Below the pieces are notes generated by a model. It saw only the letters and a program-made list of their open reading frames with translations. It was not told where the DNA came from and ran no database searches. A stretch of DNA of 64,000 nt. Origin: Montanilutibacter psychrotolerans. GTDB taxonomy: Bacteria > Pseudomonadota > Gammaproteobacteria > Xanthomonadales > Xanthomonadaceae. Shown here piece after piece: positions 29,648 to 37,504 of this stretch. How positions within the stretch are numbered: the first letter of the stretch is position 1; each line of letters opens with the position of its first letter. The translations under genes and the position numbers were made by a program. Location of the stretch: the NCBI RefSeq assembly GCF_003719825.1, contig NZ_RIBS01000004.1, positions 372,001 to 436,000 on the forward strand, given 5' to 3'.

Positions 29648-30694
29648 ATGAAGGTTGATGCCGTGGGGTCGGTAGCGCCCTGCGATCTGTCCAGCTCGAA
29701 ACCGGTGACGCCGCGCGATCCTGCGGCGGCCGAGCTCACGCCTGCCGAATATGCGTTGTTCGCCTCGGTCGCTCGCGTGCGGCGCATGTACACCGGCGAG
29801 ACCTTGTTTCGCCGTGGGGACTTGGGCACGACGATGTTCGTGATCAGTTCCGGCGCGGTCGAGCTCGACTTCGGCGAGGACCTCATCGCCAAGCGCCTGG
29901 GCCCGCGCGAATTCTTCGGCGAGTTGGGCCTGCTGATCGGCGACCACGCCCGCAGCGCCGACGCCGTGGCCACCAGCGATGGCGAACTGCTGGAGCTGCG
30001 CCACGAGGAATTCCAGCTGCTGGTCGAGCGCGATTCCACCCACGTCTCGTACTTCCTGCGCCGCGCGATCATGCGTGTGGTGCTCAACGAGCAGGGCCTC
30101 ATCCGGCGCCTTCGCCGTCGCAACCAGGATCTCGAGTCCGCGCTCGACAGCCTGCGTGCCACCGCCCACCAGCTCAACCAGACCGAGGTGCTGATCCGCA
30201 CCGACGAGCTCACCGGCCTGTACAACCGCCGCGGCCTGAGCCTGCACCTGCAGGAACGGCGTCGCAGCGGCACGCTGTCGGGGCTGGCGCTGCTGCTGGT
30301 CGACTGCGACCGCTTCAAGCAGGTCAACGACGAACATGGCCATCTGGTCGGCGATCGCGTGCTGCAGGGCGTGGCCAACATCCTGCGTTCGGTGGTGGGC
30401 CCGGGCGACCTGGCTTGCCGGCTCGGCGGCGACGAGTTCTGCCTGCTGGTCAAGGCCGGCGACCGCGACGAAGTGATGCGTTACGCCGACTTCGTGGTGG
30501 CCACCGCCCACGGCCTGCTGCAGGTGCCACAGTCGCCACCGCTGATCTGCACGTTGAGCCTCGGGGCTTGCCTGCTGGCACCGGATGCGGACTGGAACGA
30601 CTGGTATGCCCGGGCGGACGCCGCCCTGTATCGCGCCAAGCGCCTCGGCGGCAGCCGGGTGGAATGGCAGGACGCCAGCCTCGCGCCGGCCTGA
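29648..30694 (+). CDS. cNMP-binding domain / GGDEF diguanylate cyclase
   Basis: A 348-residue cytoplasmic signalling protein. Residues about 35-140 are a cyclic-nucleotide-binding (CAP-like) domain (LFRRGDLGTTMFVISSGAVEL, FFGELGLL). A helical linker or coiled coil covers 150-182, and a GGDEF domain 185-345. The active-site motif RLGGDEF is intact (GGDEF at 260-264), so it can probably make c-di-GMP from GTP. The usual RxxD inhibitory site just before it is missing (GPGD instead). It lies 37 bp upstream of a class III cyclase-like gene. A cyclic-nucleotide input next to a possible cyclase suggests linked cAMP and c-di-GMP signalling, which is inference. Confidence 0.9.
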   Translation: MKVDAVGSVAPCDLSSSKPVTPRDPAAAELTPAEYALFASVARVRRMYTGETLFRRGDLGTTMFVISSGAVELDFGEDLIAKRLGPREFFGELGLLIGDHARSADAVATSDGELLELRHEEFQLLVERDSTHVSYFLRRAIMRVVLNEQGLIRRLRRRNQDLESALDSLRATAHQLNQTEVLIRTDELTGLYNRRGLSLHLQERRRSGTLSGLALLLVDCDRFKQVNDEHGHLVGDRVLQGVANILRSVVGPGDLACRLGGDEFCLLVKAGDRDEVMRYADFVVATAHGLLQVPQSPPLICTLSLGACLLAPDADWNDWYARADAALYRAKRLGGSRVEWQDASLAPA

Positions 30695-30731
30695 TCAACG
30701 CACCCCTGCCGGCACGCATAGGACATGCAAG

Positions 30732-33365
30732 ATGGACATGACTGACCTCCCCGGCCGCCGCGTTCCCGACGCCCCGCAACTACGCACCCTGCTGCTGACC
30801 GACCTGTGCGATTCGACCACCCTGGTCGAGCGTCTCGGCGATGGCCCGGCAGCAGAGCTGTTCCGTGAGCACGATCGCCTGGTGCTGAAGCTGCAGCAGC
30901 AATGGCGCGGTCGACTGATCGACCGTTCCGACGGCCTGCTGTTGCTGTTCGAGCGCCCGATCGACGGTCTCGGCTTCGCCCTCGACTACGTGCGTGGCCT
31001 GCGCGAGATCAGCCAGCGCGAGCCCTTCGTCTCGCGCAAGCTGCCCATCAAGGCGCGTGCCGGCCTGCACGTGGGCGAAGTGCTGACCTGGCGCAACAGC
31101 GACGAGGCGGTGAAGGTCGGCGCGAAGCCGCTCGAGGTCGAGGGCCTGGCCAAGCCGATGGCCGGCCGCCTGATGGCGATGGCGCGTCCGGGCCAGGTGC
31201 TGATCTCGGCCGTGGCCGAACCCTTGGCCCACCGCGCCGCGCGCGAGTTGGGCGAACGCGGCCAGCACCTGTTGTGGAAATCCCACGGCCGCTGGCGCTT
31301 CAAGGGCGTGCCCGAGTCGCAGCAGATCTACGAGGTCGGCGAGCCGGGCATCGCACCACTGCGCATGCCGCCCGCATCGGCCAAGGCCTGGCGCGACCTG
31401 CCGCTGTGGCGGCGCCCGGCGGCGTTGGCTGCCGAGGTCGCGGTGCTGGCCGGCCTGGCCGGTGGCGCCTGGTTCGTGACCCGTCCGCAACCGGCCATCG
31501 CGTTCCACGAGCGCGACTGGGTGGTAGTGGGCGACCTGCGCAACCTCACCGGCCAGAAGCTGCTCGACGACTCGCTCGAGCAGGCATTCCGGATCAGCCT
31601 CGAGCAGTCGCGCTACGTCAACGTGCTCAGCGACCTCAAGACCCGCGACACCCTGGCCCGCATGCAGCGCCCGGCGGGCACCGCGCTGGACCGCGCGATT
31701 GCTTCCGAGATCGCCCTGCGCGACGGCGCCCGCGCGGTGATCCTGCCCACCGTCGCCGAAATCGGCGGTCGCCTGCGCGTCAGCGCCGAGGTCATCGACC
31801 CGCACACCCAGACCACCGTCTACGCTGAATCCGCCGACGGCCAAGGCGCCGCCTCCGCACTGGCGTCGATCGACGAGGTCACTGCCAGCCTGCGCGAGAA
31901 GCTGGGCGAGGCGCTGGCCGCGATCGAGAGCGACTCCAAACCCTTGCCGCAGGTCACCACCGGCAACCTGGACGCGTTGCGGGCGTATGCGTTGGGGCAG
32001 GCTTCCTATGCGAGCGGAAAGCACCAGGAAGCCCTTCAGCTGTACGAGCGCTCGACCCAGCTCGACCCGAACTTCGCTTTGGCGTGGCTGGGTCAGGTGC
32101 GCGTCCAGTACTCGAACGTCAACGCGCCAGGAGCCATCGTTCCGCTTCGGAGAGCCCAAGGGCTGAGGGAGCGGCTGGCGTCCCGAGAGGCACTCTACCT
32201 CGATGCATGGGGAGCGGAGTTCGACAGCCCCGCAGACGCGATTGGGAAGTGGGTTGAATTGGCGAAGCTGTATCCGGACTTCTGGGCCGCACAAGGAAAT
32301 GCGGCACTCGCGTTCTACACGAGGAACAATTTCCAGGAAGCCGTGGTGTACGCGAAGCGCAATACTGCTCCGCAGAACGAACTGTCCGCGATGGGCTGGG
32401 ACTGGCTTGGGCGTGCGCAGCTCGGAATGGAGCAGTATCCGGACGCCGCCAAGTCCGTCGAGACAGCGTTGCGACATGGTTACAAGTCGAGCCTACGCAG
32501 AAAGGTCGCGATCCTCGCCGCGCAACGCGACTTTGCGACAGCGGGGCGCTTCCTGGACGACCTCGCTCCCAATGACCGGCACGCCTATATCGAACGCACA
32601 AGTGTCGCGCTGGATTCGGGGAAGTGGAGGGATGCCGTGGCCACGTCGCAAACGGGTCTCACGATGGCCAGGCATCAGGGCGGATTCGACAGTCGCGCGA
32701 TGCTCCTTCCGATGGCGGTCTCGACTTGGCTTGCGGGTGACACTGCTGCGGCAACCAGATACTGCGCCACGGCCGTAAATCAAGCGCTCGGCGCGCTGAG
32801 TGCAGTGGAGAATGCCGATGCAGTGGAGGACGCGGAACTGGCCTTGTCGGCCTCGATTCTGATGGTGAGGCTCGGCGATCGGAGTCTTGCCGATCGGGTG
32901 CTGGACGTAGTGGATCGACAGGAAAAGATCTCCGCGATTCCGAGTGTCGTCGAACTCGCCGTGGTTCTCAGGGCTGAGCAGTTGAAGCTGGCGTCGGATC
33001 CCGAGTCCGCGGTGAAGCTATTGGAGCCCTTGCTTGCAGGGCACGAACGATTCCAGACCCGAGTCGCTTTGATGGGGGCCTATCTCGATGCCAACCAGCA
33101 CGCTGCTGCGCTGGAGCAGGCCAGGTGGGTGCGGTCGAGGCGCGGGCTCGCGTACATCGAACTTGAGTGTGGCTACTGTCTACAGGCCTTGAACGTGGCA
33201 GACAGCAATGCCGCGATGCTTGCGGAAGCGCAGGCGCTTGCTGGGCTGGGGCGTGCTGGCGATTCGGCGCGTGCATTGCAGGATTTCGACCGGTATTGGC
33301 CGGTCGAAATCCTCCCGGCTCACTTGAGAGTGAAGCGCGATGAACTAACGGCGGTATCCAACTGA
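30732..33365 (+). CDS. Class III cyclase-like / TM / TPR protein of putative peptide-modification system
   Basis: An 877-residue protein: cyclase homology domain at residues 15-205, one TM helix at about 230-250, a FlgO/TolB-like domain at about 255-400, then TPR repeats to the C-terminus. Two metal-binding Asp are in place (LLTDLCDST, D24; RSDGLLLLF, D67). The VNxAAR motif is changed to KPMAGRL, losing the transition-state Asn, so catalysis is doubtful. From memory, this architecture next to a small NHLP-like peptide and a SagB-like dehydrogenase is the NCBIfam 'putative peptide modification system cyclase'. The TPR half (from about 32,000) is visibly less GC-rich than the first half. The last 46 bp overlap the convergent precursor gene. 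Confidence 0.82.
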   Translation: MDMTDLPGRRVPDAPQLRTLLLTDLCDSTTLVERLGDGPAAELFREHDRLVLKLQQQWRGRLIDRSDGLLLLFERPIDGLGFALDYVRGLREISQREPFVSRKLPIKARAGLHVGEVLTWRNSDEAVKVGAKPLEVEGLAKPMAGRLMAMARPGQVLISAVAEPLAHRAARELGERGQHLLWKSHGRWRFKGVPESQQIYEVGEPGIAPLRMPPASAKAWRDLPLWRRPAALAAEVAVLAGLAGGAWFVTRPQPAIAFHERDWVVVGDLRNLTGQKLLDDSLEQAFRISLEQSRYVNVLSDLKTRDTLARMQRPAGTALDRAIASEIALRDGARAVILPTVAEIGGRLRVSAEVIDPHTQTTVYAESADGQGAASALASIDEVTASLREKLGEALAAIESDSKPLPQVTTGNLDALRAYALGQASYASGKHQEALQLYERSTQLDPNFALAWLGQVRVQYSNVNAPGAIVPLRRAQGLRERLASREALYLDAWGAEFDSPADAIGKWVELAKLYPDFWAAQGNAALAFYTRNNFQEAVVYAKRNTAPQNELSAMGWDWLGRAQLGMEQYPDAAKSVETALRHGYKSSLRRKVAILAAQRDFATAGRFLDDLAPNDRHAYIERTSVALDSGKWRDAVATSQTGLTMARHQGGFDSRAMLLPMAVSTWLAGDTAAATRYCATAVNQALGALSAVENADAVEDAELALSASILMVRLGDRSLADRVLDVVDRQEKISAIPSVVELAVVLRAEQLKLASDPESAVKLLEPLLAGHERFQTRVALMGAYLDANQHAAALEQARWVRSRRGLAYIELECGYCLQALNVADSNAAMLAEAQALAGLGRAGDSARALQDFDRYWPVEILPAHLRVKRDELTAVSN

Positions 33366-33667
33366 GGCGTGGTCTGGCTCAGGCCGCTGGTCAGCATCGC
33401 CTTGATGGCGCTGCGGGCCCCTGCAATCACTTCCTTCGACGCCAAGCGCACGGTCTTGCAGTCGATCAGCGCCTCGGGTTGGGCCTTGGCCACCAGCCCG
33501 CAAGCGGTCATCTGTCCCGGAGTGGGTGACTCGTAGCCGATCATTTCGAGTGCGGCGCGCGGATCCTGCTGGAACCTGGCGCGGTAGATGTCGTCACTGC
33601 TGAGCAGGTCCAGCAAACGATCAGCGATTATCGGATCCAGTGGCGCGCTCTTGGCTTTCTCGGTCAT
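33320..33667 (-). CDS. NHLP-related RiPP-like precursor peptide
   Basis: A 115-residue small protein on the reverse strand. The N-terminal half (PIIADRLLDLLSSDDIYRARFQQDPRAALEMIGY) has the helical pattern of NHLP/nitrile-hydratase-like leader peptides. Two cysteines follow (MTACGLV, LIDCKTV), then a Ser/Thr-rich C-terminus (SGLSQTTPQLDTAVSSSR). The pattern and position agree with the 'putative modified peptide' family linked to the neighbouring cyclase-like and SagB-like genes. The gene runs tail-to-tail with the cyclase gene and shares 46 bp with it. A strong Shine-Dalgarno (GGGGGAAGGGGA) precedes the ATG and a good promoter lies upstream. The mature product and any cleavage site are unknown. 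Confidence 0.72.
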   Translation of the reverse strand: MTEKAKSAPLDPIIADRLLDLLSSDDIYRARFQQDPRAALEMIGYESPTPGQMTACGLVAKAQPEALIDCKTVRLASKEVIAGARSAIKAMLTSGLSQTTPQLDTAVSSSRFTLK

Positions 33668-33710
33668 TCCCCTTCCCCCATCCTGGGCCCGACTGGCCCG
33701 GTTGCGGGGG

Positions 33711-33739
33711 AATCTAACCTTGTCGTCATTAGCTCACAA
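33711..33739 (-). promoter_or_regulatory. Sigma-70-like promoter for the precursor-peptide gene
   Basis: On the reverse strand, TTGTGA (33739-33734) and TAGATT (33716-33711) are separated by 17 bp. The predicted start is near 33704, about 37 bp ahead of the precursor ATG. It lies in the 356-bp gap between the precursor and the dehydrogenase gene. No other gene was recognised in that gap; the rest of it is moderately GC-rich and probably carries the forward promoter for the dehydrogenase. Confidence 0.5.
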
Positions 33740-34023
33740 GCCGAGCAGGAGCGGGATGTCGCGTATCTGCTGCTGATTTCTCGACGTATGGGATGGAGCC
33801 GCGCCGGGCACTTGCGTGGCATTACGTTGCTCGCTGCCGGTAATGCGTCGATGCGAACACGCGGAGTTTGCGAGCGGATGCCGCGCGGCCTTCGGTGTGG
33901 CTGGTGTGCATGTCGACCCGTGTTGTTGTGACCACGGCCGACTTCAGCCGACACGGCAGTCACCTTCTCGCCTACGAGTTACTGCAAGTACAGTGCAGTC
34001 CTCTCCCTCGGCCGGAAACAATC

Positions 34024-35220
34024 ATGAAGGTTCGTCGCTGCGCGGTGGTGTTTCTTGAGCCGCGCGAGGAAGTCAGCTTCGATCTCAACGTGCTGCTGTC
34101 CGGTGGCGACGGTCTGCAACGCGATCGGCAATGGCTGGCATTGGCGCCGCACTTGGGCGAGGAAGTCGCCATCGACATCGACGAACGTGAGCTGCTGGGC
34201 GCGCTCAGCCCGACCCAGTGGGTCGAAGCCGAAACTCTCGCCAACCATCCACCTTCCGCGATCGATCGCCTGCTGCACGAAGGCTTGCTGATCGGCGACG
34301 ACGATGACCACGCTGCACAACGCCTGCGCGACGAACGTCTGCGCGACACCTACTGGCACCCGCTTGCCGCGACCTTGCATGCGTTCACCCGGTGGAGTGA
34401 GGTCGACACGGTCCAGAACTCGAAGGACAGCGGAACCGAAACTGCCGTGGCGATGCGCGAAGTGCTGGGGGCGCCGCCGGTCGAAGCGGCCCGACGCGTT
34501 GGCGACGCGCAGCGACTGCCGCTGCCGCGCAGTGCGCCCAACGACTTCGACCGCCTGCTCGCGCGCCGCGCCACGTGCCGCAATTTCGATCCACTCAGGC
34601 CACTGCCGATGGCGCTGTTCGCGCAGATGCTGCAACGGGTGTTTGCCGCGCAGGCCGAGGTGCGGGTCAGCGACGATCTGGTGTTCCTGAAGAAGAACGT
34701 GCCCTCCGGCGGCGGCCTGCACCCGATGGAGTGCTACCTGATCGTGCAGCACGTCGAGGGCGTTGCGCCCGGGCTGTACCACTACCAGGCCGGCGAGCAC
34801 GCGCTGGAGCCGTTGCCGGCGCCGGATCGGCCGATCCGCGACTTCATCATGGACATGGTGGCCCAGCAGCACTGGTTCGCCGACGCGCATGTGCTGGTGG
34901 TGTTGTCGCCGCGCTTCGACCGCACCTTCTGGAAGTACCGACACCACGCCAAGGGCTACCGCGTGGTCGCGCTGGAGGGCGGTCACCTGTCGCAGACCCT
35001 GTACCTGGCGGCCACCGATGCGGGGCTGGGCGCGTTCATCACCGGTGCGATCAACGAGGTGCAACTGGAGCAGGCGTTCGGCCTGGATCCGATCCACCAG
35101 GGCGCCTTGGCGATCTGCGGGTTCGGCTGGCGGGCGCAGGTCATGGAAACCGCAGAGCTGGACCCCGCGGGCGAGGTCTGGGCGGCGGCCATTCCGACGG
35201 GTGAGGGCGCTGAACCCTGA
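34024..35220 (+). CDS. SagB-type FMN-dependent dehydrogenase (putative peptide maturation enzyme)
   Basis: A 398-residue protein. The first 170 residues are a variable, partly winged-helix-like N-terminal region. The rest is a nitroreductase-fold SagB/ThcOx-type domain: RRATCRNFDP (FMN phosphate contacts), PSGGGLHPMECYLI (the hallmark SagB block), PGLYHYQ and ALEGGHLSQTLYLAATDAGLG. SagB enzymes oxidise azolines to azoles in RiPPs. Here no cyclodehydratase (YcaO) is nearby, so the substrate chemistry is open. The start at 34024 (MKVRRC) is chosen as the beginning of family-like sequence; the open frame extends to 33868. It is divergent from the precursor gene, which it probably acts on. Confidence 0.82.
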   Translation: MKVRRCAVVFLEPREEVSFDLNVLLSGGDGLQRDRQWLALAPHLGEEVAIDIDERELLGALSPTQWVEAETLANHPPSAIDRLLHEGLLIGDDDDHAAQRLRDERLRDTYWHPLAATLHAFTRWSEVDTVQNSKDSGTETAVAMREVLGAPPVEAARRVGDAQRLPLPRSAPNDFDRLLARRATCRNFDPLRPLPMALFAQMLQRVFAAQAEVRVSDDLVFLKKNVPSGGGLHPMECYLIVQHVEGVAPGLYHYQAGEHALEPLPAPDRPIRDFIMDMVAQQHWFADAHVLVVLSPRFDRTFWKYRHHAKGYRVVALEGGHLSQTLYLAATDAGLGAFITGAINEVQLEQAFGLDPIHQGALAICGFGWRAQVMETAELDPAGEVWAAAIPTGEGAEP

Positions 35221-35328
35221 CGGGAACGCGCTACCAATTCCGACCCCGACCATGCCCGATGGCAGTCGACAGCCCGGCTGTCCCGCGTCTATGGTCGCCT
35301 CCCCCTCTCACGCTTGGGTTCCGCAACA

Positions 35329-35811
35329 ATGCAATCGAATATCCGTTTCCGTCGCGCGCTGCTGGCTCCGGTCTTCGCCCTGTTGCTGGCCGTGTCGCTG
35401 TCCAGCGCCGCCAGTGCTCCCGTGGCCAACTTCAACATCGAAGCCATTCGTGCCCAGCAGGCCGAAATCCGCACCGGCGTGCAGGCCGGCACCGGTCACT
35501 TCAAGGACATGCCGCAGGCGACCCGGCAGGAACTGCTGAGCAAGCAGTCCGAAGTGCTCGCGACGATCGATGGCAAGACATCCACCGAGCAGTTGAATGC
35601 CGACGAAAAGTTGCGCGTTTTCAATGCGCTGGAATGGATCGAGGCCGCGATCAACAAGGCCGAAGACGAGCGCATGGTGTGCGAGCTGCGCAGCACCCTG
35701 GGCAGCAATCGCAAGACGCGCGTGTGCATGACCGCCGGGCAGATGCGCGAAGCGCGCGAGCGCAGTCGGACGGAGATCGAAAACAACCAGAACATGGGTC
35801 GGCGCCAGTGA
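35329..35811 (+). CDS. Small secreted two-cysteine protein, tandem family copy 1
   Basis: A 160-residue protein with a signal peptide (about residues 1-30, SSAASA) and a mostly helical mature part. It shares a pattern with the next two genes: an early 'IxAxxxEIRTxxxxGxxxF' helix, a 'LNxDEKxRxxNALEWIEAxI' helix, and a C-terminal cysteine pair in VCELRSTLGSNRKTRVCMTAGQMREARERSR. The spacing of the pair and the REARERSR helix recur in copies 2 and 3. The function is unknown; a periplasmic role is inferred from the signal peptide. A strong intrinsic terminator follows 25 bp after the stop, so this copy is transcribed separately. Confidence 0.82.
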   Translation: MQSNIRFRRALLAPVFALLLAVSLSSAASAPVANFNIEAIRAQQAEIRTGVQAGTGHFKDMPQATRQELLSKQSEVLATIDGKTSTEQLNADEKLRVFNALEWIEAAINKAEDERMVCELRSTLGSNRKTRVCMTAGQMREARERSRTEIENNQNMGRRQ

Positions 35812-35835
35812 CCTGAGCTGCACACGCGTTCCGAG

Positions 35836-35863
35836 AAGGCGGCCTTGTGCCGCCTTTTCTTTT
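35836..35863 (+). terminator. Intrinsic terminator after small secreted protein copy 1
   Basis: A perfect 8-bp stem (AAGGCGGC / GCCGCCTT) with a 5-nt loop, followed by TTCTTTT. It is a textbook rho-independent terminator ending the first copy's transcript. Confidence 0.85.
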
Positions 35864-36179
35864 GCGGGTCCGCGGCCCGGGGGAAGCCGCACCGCGGACG
35901 GCCGCCTGCCCGGGGCTCGTTGAACCGTCGGCGGTCTGGGCGTAGTGTCGGCGTGGGCCTTGGCCCGGCCAGGACAGCGGCCGCTCCGGCAGGGGGAATC
36001 TTCCGGACCTGGCGCTTCACTACATGCAACTCACTACGTGCAACAACCCGATCGGACGACGATGGAACGCGCCGCGTGCCGTTGTCGTGATCAGGGTGCC
36101 ATAGCAGTACGTCGTGCGGGGACGCCGCGATCCCGATGACGATGTACCGGACGTTCTTTTCACCTTCATGGAGATCGTG
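35864..36179 (+). promoter_or_regulatory. 316-bp upstream region of copy 2 with a tandem 14-bp repeat
   Basis: There is no gene here. Two adjacent 14-bp copies of TCACTACRTGCAAC lie at 36017-36030 and 36031-36044, differing at one base. Their head-to-tail phasing, about 140 bp ahead of the copy 2 start, suggests an activator or repressor binding site. The rest is GC-rich with no structure that I recognised. A GGAG Shine-Dalgarno lies just before the ATG at 36180. Confidence 0.4.
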
Positions 36180-36620
36180 ATGAAAGTGCTCTGTTCCATC
36201 GCTCTTGCCAGCCTGCTCGTCATTGCCCCGGCCGCCGCACAGATCGGCACCCCGGGTTTCACGGTGAAGTCGATCCTCGAGAACCAGCGCGAGATCCGCA
36301 CCGAGACCGAACGCAGGAGCGGCGCATACACCCGTTTCGGAGAGTCGGCACTGTCGCAGATGCATTCGGCACAGGACCGCATCTTCCACTTGCTGGAAGG
36401 CGTGCAGGCCATCGAACAGCTCAACGACGAGCAGCAGGTTCAACTGGTCAATGCCATCGAAGAGGTCAAGGCGGTGATCGCCAACAACGAGGCCAGTCGC
36501 CTCGAATGCTGGCGCGAGCCCAAGACCGGCACCACCATGCGCGAAAAGCGCTGCGCGACCGTCGCCGAGCGCGCACGCATCCGCATGGAATCGCAGGACT
36601 GGAAGAACGAAACCGATTGA
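36180..36620 (+). CDS. Small secreted two-cysteine protein, tandem family copy 2
   Basis: A 146-residue protein with a signal peptide (about residues 1-21, APAAAQ). The family pattern is seen in SILENQREIRTETERRSGAY, EQLNDEQQVQLVNAIEEVKAVI and the cysteine-pair region LECWREPKTGTTMREKRCATVAERARIR. The CWRExKTGT..xxRCxTVAE core is shared nearly word for word with copy 3, so these two are the closer pair. The function is unknown. The ATG at 36180 follows a GGAG stretch; an in-frame ATG 12 bp upstream is less well placed. A GC-rich hairpin lies between this gene and copy 3. Confidence 0.82.
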   Translation: MKVLCSIALASLLVIAPAAAQIGTPGFTVKSILENQREIRTETERRSGAYTRFGESALSQMHSAQDRIFHLLEGVQAIEQLNDEQQVQLVNAIEEVKAVIANNEASRLECWREPKTGTTMREKRCATVAERARIRMESQDWKNETD

Positions 36621-36672
36621 CGCAGCGCGCTGGCGCCCGCGGCAAGCGGCTGGCCGGCATCAGGCAATGGCC

Positions 36673-36695
36673 CACGGCGCCGACGCGGCGCCGTG
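36673..36695 (+). terminator. GC hairpin between copies 2 and 3
   Basis: A perfect 9-bp stem, CACGGCGCC / GGCGCCGTG, with a 5-nt loop and no T-tract. It may attenuate or process the transcript between copies 2 and 3 rather than fully terminate it. Confidence 0.4.
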
Positions 36696-36729
36696 GTGAT
36701 CTCAGTCAGCCAAGCAAGACGGGGGCAAC

Positions 36730-37203
36730 ATGAAGAAGGCAATCCTGTATGCGGCGATGATGGCGATGGCCCTGACGATGGCGGGCGAGGCGCTTGCCCA
36801 GCCAAGTCGCGACAACTCGCTGGAGAAGATCCTGCAACAACAGAATGCGTTGAAGGCCGACCTGGCCGACGATGGCATCGAGGGCCTGACCCCGCGCCAG
36901 TCGAACATCGTGCGACGCGCCCAGGAAGAGGTGTTTCTGGTGACGGCGGGCAAGACCATGATCGACGAGCTCTCGATGGAGGAAAAGATCCGCCTCGAGA
37001 ACGCGTTGGAACGCATCAACGCGCAGGTTCGCAATACCCGCGCCGGTGGCGACGAACAGAACGTCTGCTGGCGCGAAGCCAAGACCGGCACGACCATCAA
37101 GGAAACCCGCTGTGGCACCGTGGCGGAGATGCGCGAAGCGCGCGAGGGCGCACGCGATTACCTTGAGCGCCCCAAGACCTGCGCCAAGGACTGCACTCCC
37201 TGA
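36730..37203 (+). CDS. Small secreted cysteine protein, tandem family copy 3
   Basis: A 157-residue protein with a signal peptide (about residues 1-23, GEALAQ). The mature part repeats the family plan: LEKILQQQNALKADL, a DELSMEEKIRLENALERINAQV helix, and VCWREAKTGTTIKETRCGTVAEMREAREGAR. A C-terminal extension adds two more cysteines (PKTCAKDCTP), so this copy has four in all and could form an extra disulfide. The function is unknown. A clear intrinsic terminator lies downstream at 37278-37303. Confidence 0.83.
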   Translation: MKKAILYAAMMAMALTMAGEALAQPSRDNSLEKILQQQNALKADLADDGIEGLTPRQSNIVRRAQEEVFLVTAGKTMIDELSMEEKIRLENALERINAQVRNTRAGGDEQNVCWREAKTGTTIKETRCGTVAEMREAREGARDYLERPKTCAKDCTP

Positions 37204-37504
37204 TTCGTCGCCCCGATGCTGGTCCGGCCGCGATGTTGCCGGACTCGGGGACGCGGCATCATGCGATGCAACACAAGCGACCGGGCATGCCCCGGTCGTT
37301 TTGTGTCCGGGGTTCGGTGGCGCGCGCTTCGGTCGACGACGGTGTCGCTGCGATCGTGCGTGATCGGGTGGGTGCGTAATCGTGAGCATCGGCCGGGCTG
37401 CCGTTCCGATTTCGTTCCGGTCGAAGCGGCGCAGCAGATGACCTCACTTGTCGCCCGCCTGGGGCATCGATAGGCTCCGCCGTTCTCCAATCCACTGGAA
37501 CCGT
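37204..37504 (+). other. 301-bp spacer between copy 3 and the serine hydrolase
   Basis: It holds the copy 3 terminator at 37278-37303 and, after it, about 200 bp of moderately GC-rich DNA that presumably includes the serine hydrolase promoter. No gene, structured RNA or repeat was recognised in the remainder. Confidence 0.5.
37278..37303 (+). terminator. Intrinsic terminator after small secreted protein copy 3
   Basis: A perfect 8-bp stem (CGACCGGG / CCCGGTCG) with a 5-nt loop, followed by TTTTGTGT. Flanking ACAA/TTGT bases extend the pairing. Confidence 0.85.

Noticed and set aside
34024-35220. SagB gene as part of a classical thiopeptide/TOMM cluster
   Set aside because: No YcaO cyclodehydratase or E1-like partner is present in the window, so azole formation cannot be claimed.
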